Notes under the pieces: model-generated
Databases searched by the model: none
What the model saw: only the letters and a program-made list of their open reading frames with translations
Told to the model about the DNA's origin: nothing
Shown here: positions 1 to 10,657 of the stretch, in pieces
Numbering within the stretch: position 1 is the stretch's first letter
Layout of the letters: each line of letters starts with the position of its first letter
Position numbers and translations under genes: made by a program
Source: Bactrocera neohumeralis
Taxonomy: Eukaryota; Arthropoda; Insecta; Diptera; Tephritidae
Length of the DNA stretch: 64,000 nt
Direction: 5' to 3'
Assembly (NCBI RefSeq): GCF_024586455.1
Contig: NC_065922.1
Span: 27,586,089 to 27,650,088 of the forward strand

Positions 1-858
1 GAGATATCATGATGAAACTTGGTACACGTATTTCTTGGCTCCATAAGAAGGTTAAATTCGAAAATGGGCAAAATCGTTCCACTGCCACGCCCACAAAATG
101 GCGAAAACCGAAATCCTATAAAGTGTCATAACTAAGCCATAAATAAAGATATTAAAGTGAAATTTGGCACAAAGGATCGCATTAGGGATGGGCATATTTG
201 GACGCAATTTTTTTGGAAAAGTGGGGGTGGCCCCGCCCCATATTAAGTTTTTTGTACACATCTCGGAAACTACTGCAGCTATGTCAACCAAGCTCTGTAG
301 AGTCGTTTCCTTCATTTCCATATACAGTTCAAAAATGGAAGAAATCGGATAATAACCACGCCCACCTCCCATACAAATGTTATGTTGAAAATCACTAAAA
401 GTGCGTTAACCGACTAACAAAAAACGTCAGAAACATTAAATTTTACGGAAGAAATGGCTGAAGGAAGCTGCACCCAGCCTTTTTTTAAATTTGAAATGGG
501 CGTGGCGTCGCCCACTTATGGACAAAAAACTATATCTCAGGAACTACTCCACCGATTTCAATGAAATTCGGTATATAATATTTTCTTAACACCCTGATGA
601 CATGTACGAAATATGGAAATATGAAATCGGTTCACAACCATTCCTTCTTCCAATATAACGCTATTTTGAATTCCATCTGATGCCTTCTCTGAATAATATA
701 TATGTACTTACATTAGGAACCAATGATGATAGCGGAATAAAACTTTACACAAATACGGTATTTGAAAAATATGTAAATGACGGATAATGAAATTTCGATT
801 ATCACTTTATCATGCGAGAGTATAAAATGTTCGGCGACACCCTTCCTTACTTGTTATA
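1..858 (+). repeat. Interspersed repeat, copy A (runs off the left edge)
   Basis: Contains GGGCGTGGC/CCACGCCCA blocks, a stretch like ACTACTCCACCGATTTC, and ends at about 858 with CCTTCCTTACTTGTTA. The same order appears reversed at 41219-41880. The open frames in it are by-products of the repeat. I cannot assign the class; no coding domain is seen. Confidence 0.7.
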
Positions 859-978
859 CTCTGTACTCTGTATGTACATACATACATACTATATATACTT
901 AGTCTTGTCACAAAATTTACAATACATACAGTGGGAACAAACTTGGAGAAAAAAGAGCCGTTCTATTTTATTATAATA

Positions 979-1635
979 ACAAGAAAAAACGTTAACTTCG
1001 GTTGCACCGAAGCTAAATACCCTTCACAGGTGCATTTCTGTTAGTATCTATGTGTTCAGTTTGAATGGAAGCTAATATGCTATAGTTTTTTAGAGATTAC
1101 ATTGTTGCCTTAAAAAATAATCTATACCAAATTTCGTGAATATATCTTGTCAAATGTGAAAGTTGTCCATACAAGAACTTGATTCCGATCGTTTAGTTTG
1201 TATTGGCAGCTATATGCTATAGTTAACCAATCTGAATAATTTCTTCGGAGATTACATTGTTGCTTTAGAAAATAATATATACCAAATTTCGTGAATATAT
1301 CTTGTCAAATGTGAAAGTTATCCATACAAGAACTTGATTCCGATCGTTCAGTTTGTATGGCAGCTATATGTTATAGTGGTTCAATATCGGTCGTTCCGAC
1401 AAATGAGCAGCTTCTTGAAGAGAAAATGACGTTTGAAAAATTTCAAAACGATATCTTAAAAACTGAGGGACTAGTTCGTATATATACAGACGGACAGACA
1501 GACGGACATGGCTAAATCGACTCAGCTCGACATACTGATAATTTATATATATACTTTATTGGGTATCCGACGATTCCTTTTGGGTGTTACAAACTTCGTG
1601 ACAAACTTAGTATACCCTGTTCAGGGTATAAAAAC
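979..1635 (+). mobile_element. DINE-1/INE-1-like (Helentron-associated) element
   Basis: Starts ACAAGAAAAAACGTTAACTT with a small hairpin (TTCGGTTGCACCGAA). Two copies of a roughly 140-bp unit follow (GTATGGCAGCTATATG and TTGATTCCGATCGTT). Then come a GACGGACAGACAGACGGACA core, ATGGCTAAATCGACTCAGCT, and a 3' hairpin ATACCCTGTTCAGGGTAT. The order and the 3' half match the general layout of DINE-1 elements of flies. It is non-autonomous, with no protein coded. Confidence 0.7.
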
Positions 1636-1659
1636 GAGATTTATATACATATGTATCCT

Positions 1660-1855
1660 GTCCACGGCGAGAGCACTTGTTTTGTGCGACACCCAGGGAG
1701 ATGAGGTCTCAACGGCTGAATTTTCAACATTTTTATATCAAAATTTCAGGAGACATTGTTCAGATATGTACCTTTTATATTTTTAAAATATATGATTGTT
1801 TACATAAAAAAAAATCGTAAATTTGTGTACCTCTGAAACCCACCTAACCCCTTAA
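1660..1855. mobile_element. Truncated end of a TTAA-flanked non-autonomous element
   Basis: The right end reads AACCCACCTAACCCCTTAA, close to the ends of the elements at 22354-22978 and 62163-62867. The left end is missing next to the DINE-like copy. Confidence 0.4.
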
Positions 1856-1869
1856 GAAATACTCTCTTC

Positions 1870-2140
1870 GATGACGATGATGCGGTAGCTTAAAAATTCC
1901 TAGTTTCATATCTGCCGATGATTGGTCGTCAGAGAGTCCGGATTTGAATTCACTGAACTACAGTTAGTGGTCAGAGTTTTAAAGTAAGAGTAGTGGTGGA
2001 GAACATGGCCTTTCGAACAACGTCGTCAATACGAATTGAAACTGTGCATGCTGCCGTCCGATTTGTCCGTCGAATCGTATGAAAATTTGGGTGGAAGCAA
2101 AAGGTGACCATTTCGATTAAAGTTTTGAACATACATTATT
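1870..2140 (+). pseudogene. Tc1/mariner transposase relic, C-terminal part
   Basis: Broken frames contain SPDLNPLNY and, near the end, EAKGDHFD. These match S-P-D-L-N-P-x-D-Y and E-A-K-G-G-H-F in the last third of DD37-type transposases. Frameshifts and stops are present. Confidence 0.55.
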
Positions 2141-2231
2141 AAATAAAACTCTTTATTACAAAATATACTATAGTTTAATTTTATAACGGCCTGAGCCTGA
2201 AACAGTATTTAGAGCAGTACTAAATTAATAA

Positions 2232-2300
2232 TCACGTGACGAGTTTAGTCGATTTAATCATATCCGTCTGTCTGTCTGTATATACGAACTACAATTTTGT
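2232..2300 (-). mobile_element. DINE-1-like fragment
   Basis: Reverse-strand match to the core GACAGACAGACGGATATGAT and the following ATCGACT block of the larger copies. Confidence 0.5.
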
Positions 2301-3340
2301 ACACGTTCTACAAACTAACCTATCAAAATCAAGGTAAAGATCTTTATATATTCGTTTATGCGATAAGAAATTCGGTTCAGCCGAGGCGTAGCAGTTGTCG
2401 AGCATTGATGATTACTATTTTTTGGGAGAATTTTAAAAGAATGATTTAAAAATTTGGATTGAACCTAAAAATAAGAATTAAACAAATTGCATTCTAAAAT
2501 ACCAATATTTTTCAAAATCTGTTAATTCGTAACTAATCAAGCAATATATTTTCAATTATGATATTGGATTTAGGAAAATTATAATAATTTTTCTTAATTT
2601 AAGGGTGGTGGGTTCAAAGCTTATAGTTAAAACTATCAAAAATAATATTAATCAAAAATCATAAACACCTAATCTACATACATATATCGCTTATAGTATG
2701 CCATTTTAATATTTTATATAAATACTTAGATATTTCACGAACATTAAAGTCAATACGCAAAAACATATTTTTATATTAAAATATATATTTTTTTATGTAT
2801 GAACTGTAAATAAATTTACAGACAGACTAGGAAACTAAGGGAACTGGCAATTTAGGCCTTATTTGCGAGTAAATACAAAATTGAAAAAGTTAATCTAATG
2901 TCCAAGTTCAGTGCTTTGCAGGCAGAAAATACTGTTCAAAAAATATATTTTACCTAACCTTAAAAGTTGTTTACAAGCTATTAATGCCGAATAATAAGCA
3001 TTATCTTGAGATAATTGCTTTAGTACTTTACATAATAGCGGTCTATGCCAGTAAAGAAGAAGAAGACTTTACATAACAATAGTAAAAAACTCATTTTGGA
3101 CAACAGCACTCAAATATTTTTGTTTGTGCGGTAAAAAATCCTTTATGCTCATCCCAAAAGATAAAGGTTTGAAAACTGCCTTGAAGATATGTCAAGGTCA
3201 AACTCAGCCATTTAAACAAAAATTGATTAGTCGCGAGAATGAATGTATTTACATATGTATGTGTGTGTGCTGACTGAACAAACATGTTTACTAATATCCT
3301 GCCTCACACCCTCTTTCAACACTACAAAACACTTTTTTAT
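2301..3340. other. AT-rich flank upstream of the 3486 gene
   Basis: No gene or recognisable element. The last part, from about 3290, is the promoter region of the gene at 3486. Confidence 0.5.
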
Positions 3341-3343
3341 GTG

Positions 3344-3350
3344 TATAAAA
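3344..3350 (+). promoter_or_regulatory. TATA box of the 3486 gene
   Basis: TATAAAA lies 136 bases before the start codon. An initiator-like GCATTAC occurs about 25-30 bases further on, giving a predicted leader of about 110 nt. The spacing fits an RNA polymerase II TATA promoter. Confidence 0.55.
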
Positions 3351-3485
3351 GCCGCACGCGCTTCCGTAGAGCAGCATTACACAACAAGCACTCGAGCAGA
3401 GCAAACGTCGTGGAGAAAATTTGTAAAAATAAATAATACTATATAAGTATATACTCAAATATATTTTGAAAATCTAAAATTTAAA

Positions 3486-4191
3486 ATGTGCCAACGTAGA
3501 ATTTTAAAAGTTGCTTACCACGGAAACCGTCAGTTAATCCGTTATAAGCTGGGCAGCACTTATGATGAAATTCTTAAGACGAGTAAGTATACGAAATAAG
3601 GACATTCAAATATTGACTGTTTAATAATTTATGTCACTAAATAAAATTTAACTTTTCTTTCCAGTCATGCAACACTTCCAGATTCCAAGCAAACGCAAAT
3701 CAGCATCATCTCTCAAGCTTACCAATGAAGCCGGAAAAGTATTCAGTAAACGTCAACTCAAAAACTATCTGTTATTGTTTCCGAACACCAAAATTACATT
3801 CCATTTACAAAGTAACCAACAAACGACAGCAAGTTCGGGAAGGAACCTGAGCATTTTGCCACGAAGCAATATTGCAATTAACACTGTAACCACAAATCAG
3901 CAAAAAAGCCGAAAGCGTCAGCGCGAAACCGATTACGAGTACGATCCAACCTACCCAACGACACCTGTATTTCGCATGAACTGTTTCATAGGCGTGTATC
4001 CCGGCAAATGTACACCACCGCCTACAAAACGTGTCCGTTTCAGCGAATCTTCAAACAGCATCAGAATTATACCTGCGCGATCCGAAACAAAAGAAGTTGT
4101 TCAAGGTGCGCTGCAGCGGACGAGTTCTTTTGTGGGTGAATATCCCCAAATGGCAACACAAACAAAACTAACGGCGGAGCATTTTAATTAA
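3486..4191 (+). CDS. Small two-exon protein, CIDE-N/ubiquitin-like N-terminus (paralog 1)
   Basis: Two exons are seen: 3486-3582 (97 nt, ATG start) and 3665-4191 (TAA stop), joined by an 82-nt GT-AG intron in phase 1. They encode 207 residues. I do not recognise a named gene. Residues about 5-82 look like a beta-grasp domain: a strand with Val-Ala-Tyr, a helix reading EILKTIMQHFQIP, then LKLTNEAGKVF and LLLFPNTKITFHL. This resembles the end of CIDE-N domains of DNA-fragmentation-factor (Drep) proteins; that is inference. Further on are a basic cluster KSRKRQR (about 113-119, possible nuclear signal), VFRMNCFIGVYP (134-145), KRVRF (about 154-158, fits the PP1-docking RVxF pattern) and a second F-V-G-E-Y-P block near the C-terminus. 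A TATA box lies upstream and AATAAA downstream. The gene at 6451 shares exon length, intron phase and the RMNCFI motif. The gene structure is firm; the function is unknown. Confidence 0.8.
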
Positions 4192-4491
4192 TCGAAGGTT
4201 ACAAAGAGTATATAACAAAGGAAGTTGTAACAACATAAACTCGTACATTTCTCTATCAAGCTTTCGAATTAAGTTACAGTTCTTTATTAAAGAAGTCGGA
4301 TAGCTTAATCAGGTTTATAAGTTTGGTAATAGAGCTGCGCTAAAAGCGCAAAAATATTCATAGAAGTATTGTATCTAAGTACATAACCATTGAAGACTCT
4401 TAAAAGACTGCATTTGTATTATTAATAGATTTTAATTAATATGAAAATCATATTTAAGATATTAGATTAGGTTAGTTCATAAATTTTCAAA

Positions 4492-4497
4492 AATAAA
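4492..4497 (+). terminator. Possible polyadenylation signal of the 3486 gene
   Basis: An AATAAA hexamer lies about 300 nt after the stop codon in AT-rich DNA. Chance matches are common here, so the assignment is tentative. Confidence 0.35.
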
Positions 4498-4499
4498 GC

Positions 4500-5510
4500 A
4501 AAATTTTTACTGCATATGTATGTATACATAAGTACATACATATGTACATAGTATATAATTTTTTATACAACATATACATATGTATACATATATACTTTTT
4601 TATTATTTCTTGTTTCTACACTTGAAAAAACTGGGAGATAAGTATTTTTATAAGAATAAGTAGTTGTTCTTTTATATACAATTATTTATTATACTACATA
4701 CATACTTATGTAAGTATGTATAAACTAAATAAACCAATGAAATTAATCAATGGTTATGAAAATGTTCACAAAACCCTACTAGTAGGGTCTTGTCAGGAAC
4801 TAGTAGCTACTTATATACTTACATACATACTTATGTATGTAAAAACTTATTCATTAATATTAGTTTACAAGTAGTGAAATACCTGAAGGACGGAATAAAT
4901 AGTATGTATTATAGTTATTTGCAAGTGGTAGGCATGTTTTTATGTTTTTACTTGTTATTGTATTTACCCAGTGATGGTTGAGTGCATTTGAACATACATA
5001 CTTATGTACATACACACATTTACAAACATTCGTGAGGTGATAATGACGCATGCATAGGTGTCAGTGATAGTAACGGCTGCCAGAGAAAAGAAAAACAAAC
5101 ACAAAAATCACCATGAATGAACATGCAGCAACATGTCTGGCGAGCACAGAGAGCGATAAAGCGATATTCGAAAAGAGAGTTCCGAATAGAACGTGCTCAA
5201 AAGCAATTGCTTCTTGGTGGCAGTGGCATGCAGCTGGATGAGATGAATGTATTTTTACTTTGGCACTCGCCTTGCGAACAATTGAATTGAGTTAATTTAT
5301 TGTCAATGACATCAGTACACAATTTTTTACACTGAGCAAATAATAATAGCTGTTATGGGAAAAAATTTACGGGATTCCAAATGAGAATGATGAATAAAAT
5401 GCTTATAAGGAAGGTAGCAAAATGTCCACAAATTTTTTTAAGTAATTTCACTAAAGAATTATAATACCAATTTTCTCTTTTTCCCGGTAAAAGCATCTAT
5501 TAAGACCTGA
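4500..5510. repeat. TACATA/TATGTA-rich simple sequence and unassigned DNA
   Basis: Dense CATATGTATGTATACATA-type runs at about 4510-4600, 4690-4720, 4810-4840 and 4990-5010. Such runs recur across the window. From 5050 to 5510 I see nothing I can assign. Confidence 0.55.
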
Positions 5511-5519
5511 ATCTTTTTC

Positions 5520-5710
5520 AAAACTGAAGTTCAGCAGATATCGCAAAAGAAATACTGATAACGTAGCTGAGGACCCAACATGCATCAAACACGTCATTAA
5601 AGATGACGAGACGTCGGTTTATAAATCCGATGTCAAAACTGTCCAACAGTTTAACGAATGACTCTCCAGAAATTAGCCGAAACCAAAAGAAAACTAAATT
5701 CACTGAAGGC
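5520..5710 (+). pseudogene. Mariner transposase relic, middle part
   Basis: Encodes THVIKDDETSVYKSDVKTVQQ with stops soon after, then PKPKEN. This corresponds to I-T-G-D-E-T-W-V-Y-x-Y-D and E-P-K-P-K-K of mariner transposases around the first catalytic Asp. Confidence 0.6.
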
Positions 5711-5987
5711 TTATAACAAGAGTATGGAAAATTTAATTAATATTTGGCATACTTATACTTTTTTATGTCCGAGAAATTGGGTCAAGAAAAAATATATTTT
5801 TATCAGTCTGGGTCGAATTTGATGGGCATACTCGGAAAATTCCTTCCGAATAATGACTGAACTGCTGGCACTCTTATAATTATTATTTTTGTAAATTTCT
5901 TTTCAAAATGCATATTGATAAAGCATTATTTTCTATCAATCTTTAACGAAAAATTTAAATTCCATTATTTTTATTCATTTTTTACAG

Positions 5988-6354
5988 TGTTGAACTGGTT
6001 TCAATTGTTGCACACCATCTACTATCAATTGAAACTTTGCCACTACAACCTTTTCATTTCCGAAATAAGCGCCAGTCCAAGCGCACGTACCATGAGGAAA
6101 ACATTACTCGAGGCTGTCTTGTCGGCACAAAAACTTCGTTATTGCGATTTTTGAGGGAGGATTGTACATTGTTCGCACAAAGCAACTGCATTCTTCTAGC
6201 GGCAAATAGAATGTTAAGAGAGAGAGCGAACAGTCAATGCAATTTGGAAAGGAGAGCGTATTATTTACCTACAAACTCATCCCTGTTGTTCACCTGGCAT
6301 GTGGACGAACAGCAGAAACTTCTCCTTGTCTGCCAAAACAAAACCAGTCGTTAA
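5988..6354 (+). pseudogene. Possible third beta-grasp (CIDE-N-like) copy, start lost or upstream exon missing
   Basis: An open frame follows a good 3' splice-like sequence (TTTTTTACAG at 5978-5987) and runs to a stop at 6352-6354. There is no in-frame ATG between the preceding in-frame stop (5956-5958) and the conserved-looking part. The later half reads ITRGCLVGTKTSLLRFL, then CILLAANRML, then LPTNSSLLFTWHVD. These have the spacing of the helix and of the last strand (LFPN-x-x-x-x-F) in the flanking paralogs at 3486 and 6451. The RMNCFI motif is absent. The acceptor phase would be 2, whereas both paralogs use phase 1. It may be a decayed copy, an exon of an unrecognised gene, or a chance open frame. 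Confidence 0.3.
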
Positions 6355-6450
6355 AGTGAGCACACGTACAGCTGTATTATTTATGGAATAACTGCGAGAC
6401 ATTCGCAAATTAAATTAAATTAATTTTTCTTTGATTGGAAAGTAGGAAAA

Positions 6451-7184
6451 ATGGTTGAGGGCGGCAGTTTGATTGTTTGCTATCGGAAGCAAATAAGTAA
6501 CATCCATTACGAGGCCACAAATCGTTACGAACAGATCATTAAGTTGAGTAAGTAAAGCTAACGGAAATTTATGCCAAATACATGCATACATATGTACTCG
6601 TCTTCCAAAGTATGTACATATTTATATACACATGTACATATCCAATTATTTTACTTAATTTTACTTTTATTTCCCCACCAGTTATTCAGCGCTTCAATAT
6701 TCCCGCCTCGCATGAGCCAGCTCTGCTGATCTCCACCGAAAACGGCAGAATTTTTGATAAGCTGCAGTTCGACTACTTTCTCACGCTCTTCCCGAACCCC
6801 AGCATGGTTTTCTACATACGTTATGATTACAATCGTGCAGTCGGCATCTTGCAGTCAACGCAACCGCAAGAGGAAGTTGCAAAAACAACAATAGAGAGTG
6901 ATATTCAAGTGAAAAACAAAAGAAAGAACCCAGCTGGTGAAGATGATGATCAGTGTGCATCGAAGTTTACGCCAGTCTATCGTATGAATTGCTTTATCTA
7001 CGAATATCCTACAACTACTATAAAATTAACAAATGACTGCGCTAAGAAGCAGAAAGCTAATATGAAGAAACAGTCACCGCGTAGCGAATTTGTGAAGCGC
7101 GTGAAAAAGCGTTTGCAAATGGGTGAATTGAAAAAGCGCACAATGAAGCCTTTGGCGCAAGTAAAGCGCTTTATGCGGCTATGA
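6451..7184 (+). CDS. Small two-exon protein, CIDE-N/ubiquitin-like N-terminus (paralog 2)
   Basis: Exons are 6451-6547 (97 nt) and 6682-7184 (TGA stop), with a 134-nt GT-AG intron in phase 1. They encode 199 residues. The first exon has exactly the length of that in the 3486 gene and the intron interrupts the same helix (EQIIKLIIQRFNIP). LLISTENGRIFDKLQFDYF (residues 47-65) followed by LTLFPNPSMVFYI resembles the C-terminal half of CIDE-N domains, where a Leu-rich strand leads into D/E-D/N-G, then F-x-T-L and a final strand. Residues 130-142 are PVYRMNCFIYEYP, shared with the neighbour. The C-terminal third (about 153-199) is very rich in Lys and Arg, suggesting nuclear or nucleic-acid contact. 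No signal peptide or membrane segment is seen. The CIDE-N link is inferred from pattern only. The role is unknown. Confidence 0.8.
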
Positions 7185-8150
7185 GCGGGAGGATAAAGAG
7201 AAAAGCTTAGCAATCGATGACTACCGTTTTATTATTTAGAATTAAGATTTATACATTTTGCTTTTCACCAAACAAAAATTATTTCTTTTTTGGCTGACTG
7301 TATACGACTATATTTATATTTATGCTTAGTTATTAAATTAATTTAAATTTATGAACTGATTTAATCATATACTCAAGCAAGCAAAGCAATCAAATAATTG
7401 TGTACATAATACTTATAACCCTATACATATGTATATAATAGTTTTTACCGCTTAAGTGTTTTATTTAATAATTATTTTTTGGAAATCAACTTTTTTTACA
7501 CGTCATTTTATATATCAACGTTAAAAAACGAATACCAAATAAAAACAAAATATTTAACTTATAAACTGGCAAAAATGTTTCTACTACATTGTGCGGAATT
7601 TCCTTAAGGGATATCTGTTTAGTGTTTAAGCACGGATATATGGTAAAAACCTTTGCGTTCGGTGACCCAAAACGCTTACGAAGTTTGGCACTTCAAGTTT
7701 TTGCAGATTCAAAGTGAACAAATAAACTTTTGCAGAGAGATGTTTTGGCTTTGAAGGGAATTCTCTCGTAAACTAATTCAGCTTTTAAGCTGCAACCAAG
7801 AGAATCTTATGTTTTTCTCGTATTTTTATAAAACTTTAATTTAATACAATGTCTAATTTTTGACAAAAAAAAACTTTTACACTTACGTTAGCAACAGTGT
7901 AAACGCCGTTATCAAGTAAGTACTTTTATCCTTGTCTTGTATGATCAAAAAGTATTATATGGTAAGCGAGTTTCTTTTGAACGGTCTTTTGAACGGTTGT
8001 TGTTTTTGAAATGGTAAATAAATAAGAGGCTGTGGTAGTTAAATATTGGCAAAGGAACAAAAATACTCACAAAATTGGCAGTAATTAAAAAAAATATATA
8101 TAAAAAAAACACATGATATTGTTCAGTATATTATTGCTAAATTGAAATAG
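7185..8150. other. 3' flank of the 6451 gene, unassigned
   Basis: AT-rich. An AATAAA at 7538-7543 could be the polyadenylation signal of the 6451 gene. Nothing else is recognised. Confidence 0.4.
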
Positions 8151-8151
8151 T

Positions 8152-8358
8152 CTAGTTGGAAGACTCGATGGTAGTGAAATGCTTGGGCATGCTGAAGGTA
8201 AAGTTGTAGGGAGTATCAAGGAACGTCCCATAATATCTTCCGTCACTTTCAAAATGTTCTAAATTCTTGCTTTCATCCGAATTTATGACGTATACACCAC
8301 GGAAAAGTCCACAATTATCGAAGGGAAATAGTATTACGAAACGTTTCAAAAAGTACAT
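8152..8358 (-). other. Unassigned 68-residue ORF, weakly CKK-like
   Basis: An ATG-started open frame with balanced composition, unlike the AT-rich chance frames around it. RFVILF, then GLFRGVY about five residues later, then an acidic stretch and a Gly resembles the core of the CKK microtubule-binding domain of Patronin/CAMSAP proteins, but only loosely. No splice acceptor with a pyrimidine tract precedes it, and the sequence just upstream is the common TACATATGTA repeat. It could be a retro-copied fragment, a small gene, or chance. Confidence 0.22.
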
Positions 8359-8604
8359 ATGTACTTATGTATATCCAGCATAATAACGAATTTTTACCAA
8401 TGACTTAGACGATGTTTATAGCGTAAAGAACTCTAAGGGCTAACAGATAAAAAAAAATTAAATAAGTAAAATAAGTAAGTTAATAAGTCAGCATGAGGGA
8501 GACTGCATTGGGTGGTGGAAGCAAAAGGGGTGCTGCGGAAATAAATAGGCAATATTAAAAAATAATTTAACTTCGTCAGCAGCAAACTCATTTAAATGGT
8601 AGCC

Positions 8605-8880
8605 ACTGACTTATTCTGGATAACGACCTGAAGCACCCTGCTTTAGTGTTTAGGAATGGTTATTGTACAACGTAAAAATAGTGCAGCCACATCCTTCCCG
8701 AGTCAAGACAAGTCAATCCCATTGAACAGCTTTGGGCTTATATGGAGAAGTTACGAGAACGCAAAGTTAATAGCAAAAATGAGATTGAGGCGGCTCTTCA
8801 GGATATTCTATGAATAAAAGACTGCAAACCTTGGATAGAGGGCGAAGAGTGTTAAAATGTTAATTTATGCAAACTTTACA
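8605..8880 (+). pseudogene. Tc1-like transposase relic, C-terminal part
   Basis: DNDLKHPALVF corresponds to Q-D-N-D-x-K-H around the second catalytic Asp. NPIEQLWAYMEKLRERKVNS corresponds to N-P-I-E-x-L-W around the third catalytic residue. Two stops lie between them. Confidence 0.65.
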
Positions 8881-9254
8881 AGTTTTTTTGGTGTTCAAAA
8901 ATGGAGCTATTTTGGATTTTTTAATTTTTTGGAAAACCGATTTTTTAAGTAAATATATTTACATTGTGAAAATTAATAGAACTATATTTTTCTCATTTTT
9001 GGATGCAATTCAAAAGTTGTACTAGTTTAGGAGATAACTCACTTCAAACTATGTATCTCCCTGAACAAATTTTTTTTAGTTCACTGTATTTAAGCTTTTA
9101 GTTTTTTTCTAGTTACTGTGCCATATGCTTACACTTTATTAAAAAGAAAAAAAAATTTATTTTATTAAAAAAAACAAGTAAAAGCTTATGTTACACCTAA
9201 TCTAGTATGCTCCACAAATAAAAAAGTTTTCATGGCATAAACTTCAATTTCATT

Positions 9255-9512
9255 TGCCAGTTTGTATGGCGACTACATGCTATAGTGATCTGATCTGAAC
9301 AATTAATTCAGTTTCTTGGGGAGAAAAGAGAGGGTGCAAAATTTCATATCGATATCTTAGAAACCGAGGAAACTTCGCGTATATGCAGACTCACTGACGG
9401 ACATACAAACAGTGACAGCTAAACTGACTCAGATCATCACGCTTATCATTTACACTATATACATATATATTTTATAAGATCTATGACGTATCCTTTTGGG
9501 GACCAACCCAAG
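9255..9512 (+). mobile_element. Decayed DINE-1-like fragment
   Basis: Carries GTATGGCGACTACATGCTAT, ATCTGAACAATT, a degraded GACGGACATACAAACAGTGA core, and CTATGACGTATCCTTTTGGG. It lies inside or beyond the 3' end of the Corin-like gene. Confidence 0.55.
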
Positions 9513-9784
9513 CCTAAGGACGTCCGAAATCCTTTAACAAACAAAAACAGTAAGTCATATATTACATGAGTTTCACCCATGGTCTTAATTGATAAATCTC
9601 CAATAAATATATATTTTTACTTTTGAGAGTTAAAGGATACGATACTATAATAACAGATTCTCCTCCCATCTTACTGTTATTAAACCTGTCCACGCTTTCA
9701 GCAATTAGCTTTAATCATGTCAACGCTTCGAGAGTTTTTTATAAGTAAAAATTTAAAGCTGTAATATTTTTCGATTCAACTTAC

Positions 9785-10657
9785 CGTGCAATCATGCTTC
9801 TGATATGTCGCCTCGGTGCACATACTGTTTACCGTCGCTATGGAAATATTCTCACATGGTGCCATATCACCGATTTTCAGCTGTACTCGCTGCAGATGAT
9901 CACGTTGTCTAGACCAGCCTAGTGTATTGCAGTTTGTCCAGATTTCTTCAACTCTAGGCGGCGGCGTTGATGTTTTGCTATTCACACCTCCGATTGGCGT
10001 TCGACCTGCAACACCGACACCGCCAGTCGCCACAGGCACAGGCGCATAACGCCCAGCAGATGATGCAGCGCCACTGTAGTAATGTACTTGTGGCGCACTG
10101 TCCGGCAACGGATATTCATTGAATTGTTGCTCTACCGTTTGGGTCAGCGCTTCGGCATGCGGCATTTGTGAGGCGGCCGCTTCAGAGTGATCGAAATCAT
10201 ATCGTGAATATTCCTCTCTACTTTCCGAGCTGCTACTGCTGTGCGTATCAACTGGTTCCTGTTCCACCGCCGGTGATACGAAGAACTTTTGTGATTCTGC
10301 CAAATGACGTTGGACAGCGCTAGGAGTGGGCGGTACCTTCGGCTGTGGACGTTTACCCTCTAGACGCTCAGCTTTGGGTACAAAAGCGCGACGTTTCGCT
10401 AGCTGATCCTGTTTGCGCTGCAGTTCATCGGGTAGGCATATAGGGCGCACGTGATCCGAGAAATTAACAGGTGTCTCAAGTCGAATTAATGCCGCTGTGG
10501 AGCCTTCTACGGGACTCTTTATCAAACCAATAATACGACGACGCTGAGTCCAAGGTGCGTTGGATGATAGACGCACGGCGCCAAATATAGCCATCCAAGT
10601 GGCCCGTGGTTGTCCTTGGAAACACGATTCGGTAGTAAGCACCCAATCGCGAGATAT
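9785..10657 (-). CDS. Corin: Corin-like exon 7: degenerate protease core with a large insertion
   Basis: Encodes ISRDWVLTTESCF (catalytic His replaced by Ser), STAALIRLETPV (catalytic Asp replaced by Thr) and VRPICLPDE. About 160 residues of Ser/Pro/Glu/Gly-rich low-complexity sequence follow (about 768-928), before the fold resumes at NCNTLGWSRQRDHLQRVQL and ENISIATVNSMC. The exon ends in phase 0 at GTAAGT, so at least one more exon must exist. Confidence 0.82.

Noticed and set aside
52..372. 106-codon minus-strand frame
   Set aside because: Part of an interspersed repeat also present at 41219-41880.
4505..4600. Palindromic CATATGTATGTATACATA runs as regulatory sites or CRISPR-like repeats
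   Set aside because: Simple AT repeats found throughout the window, with no spacer structure; this is eukaryotic DNA.
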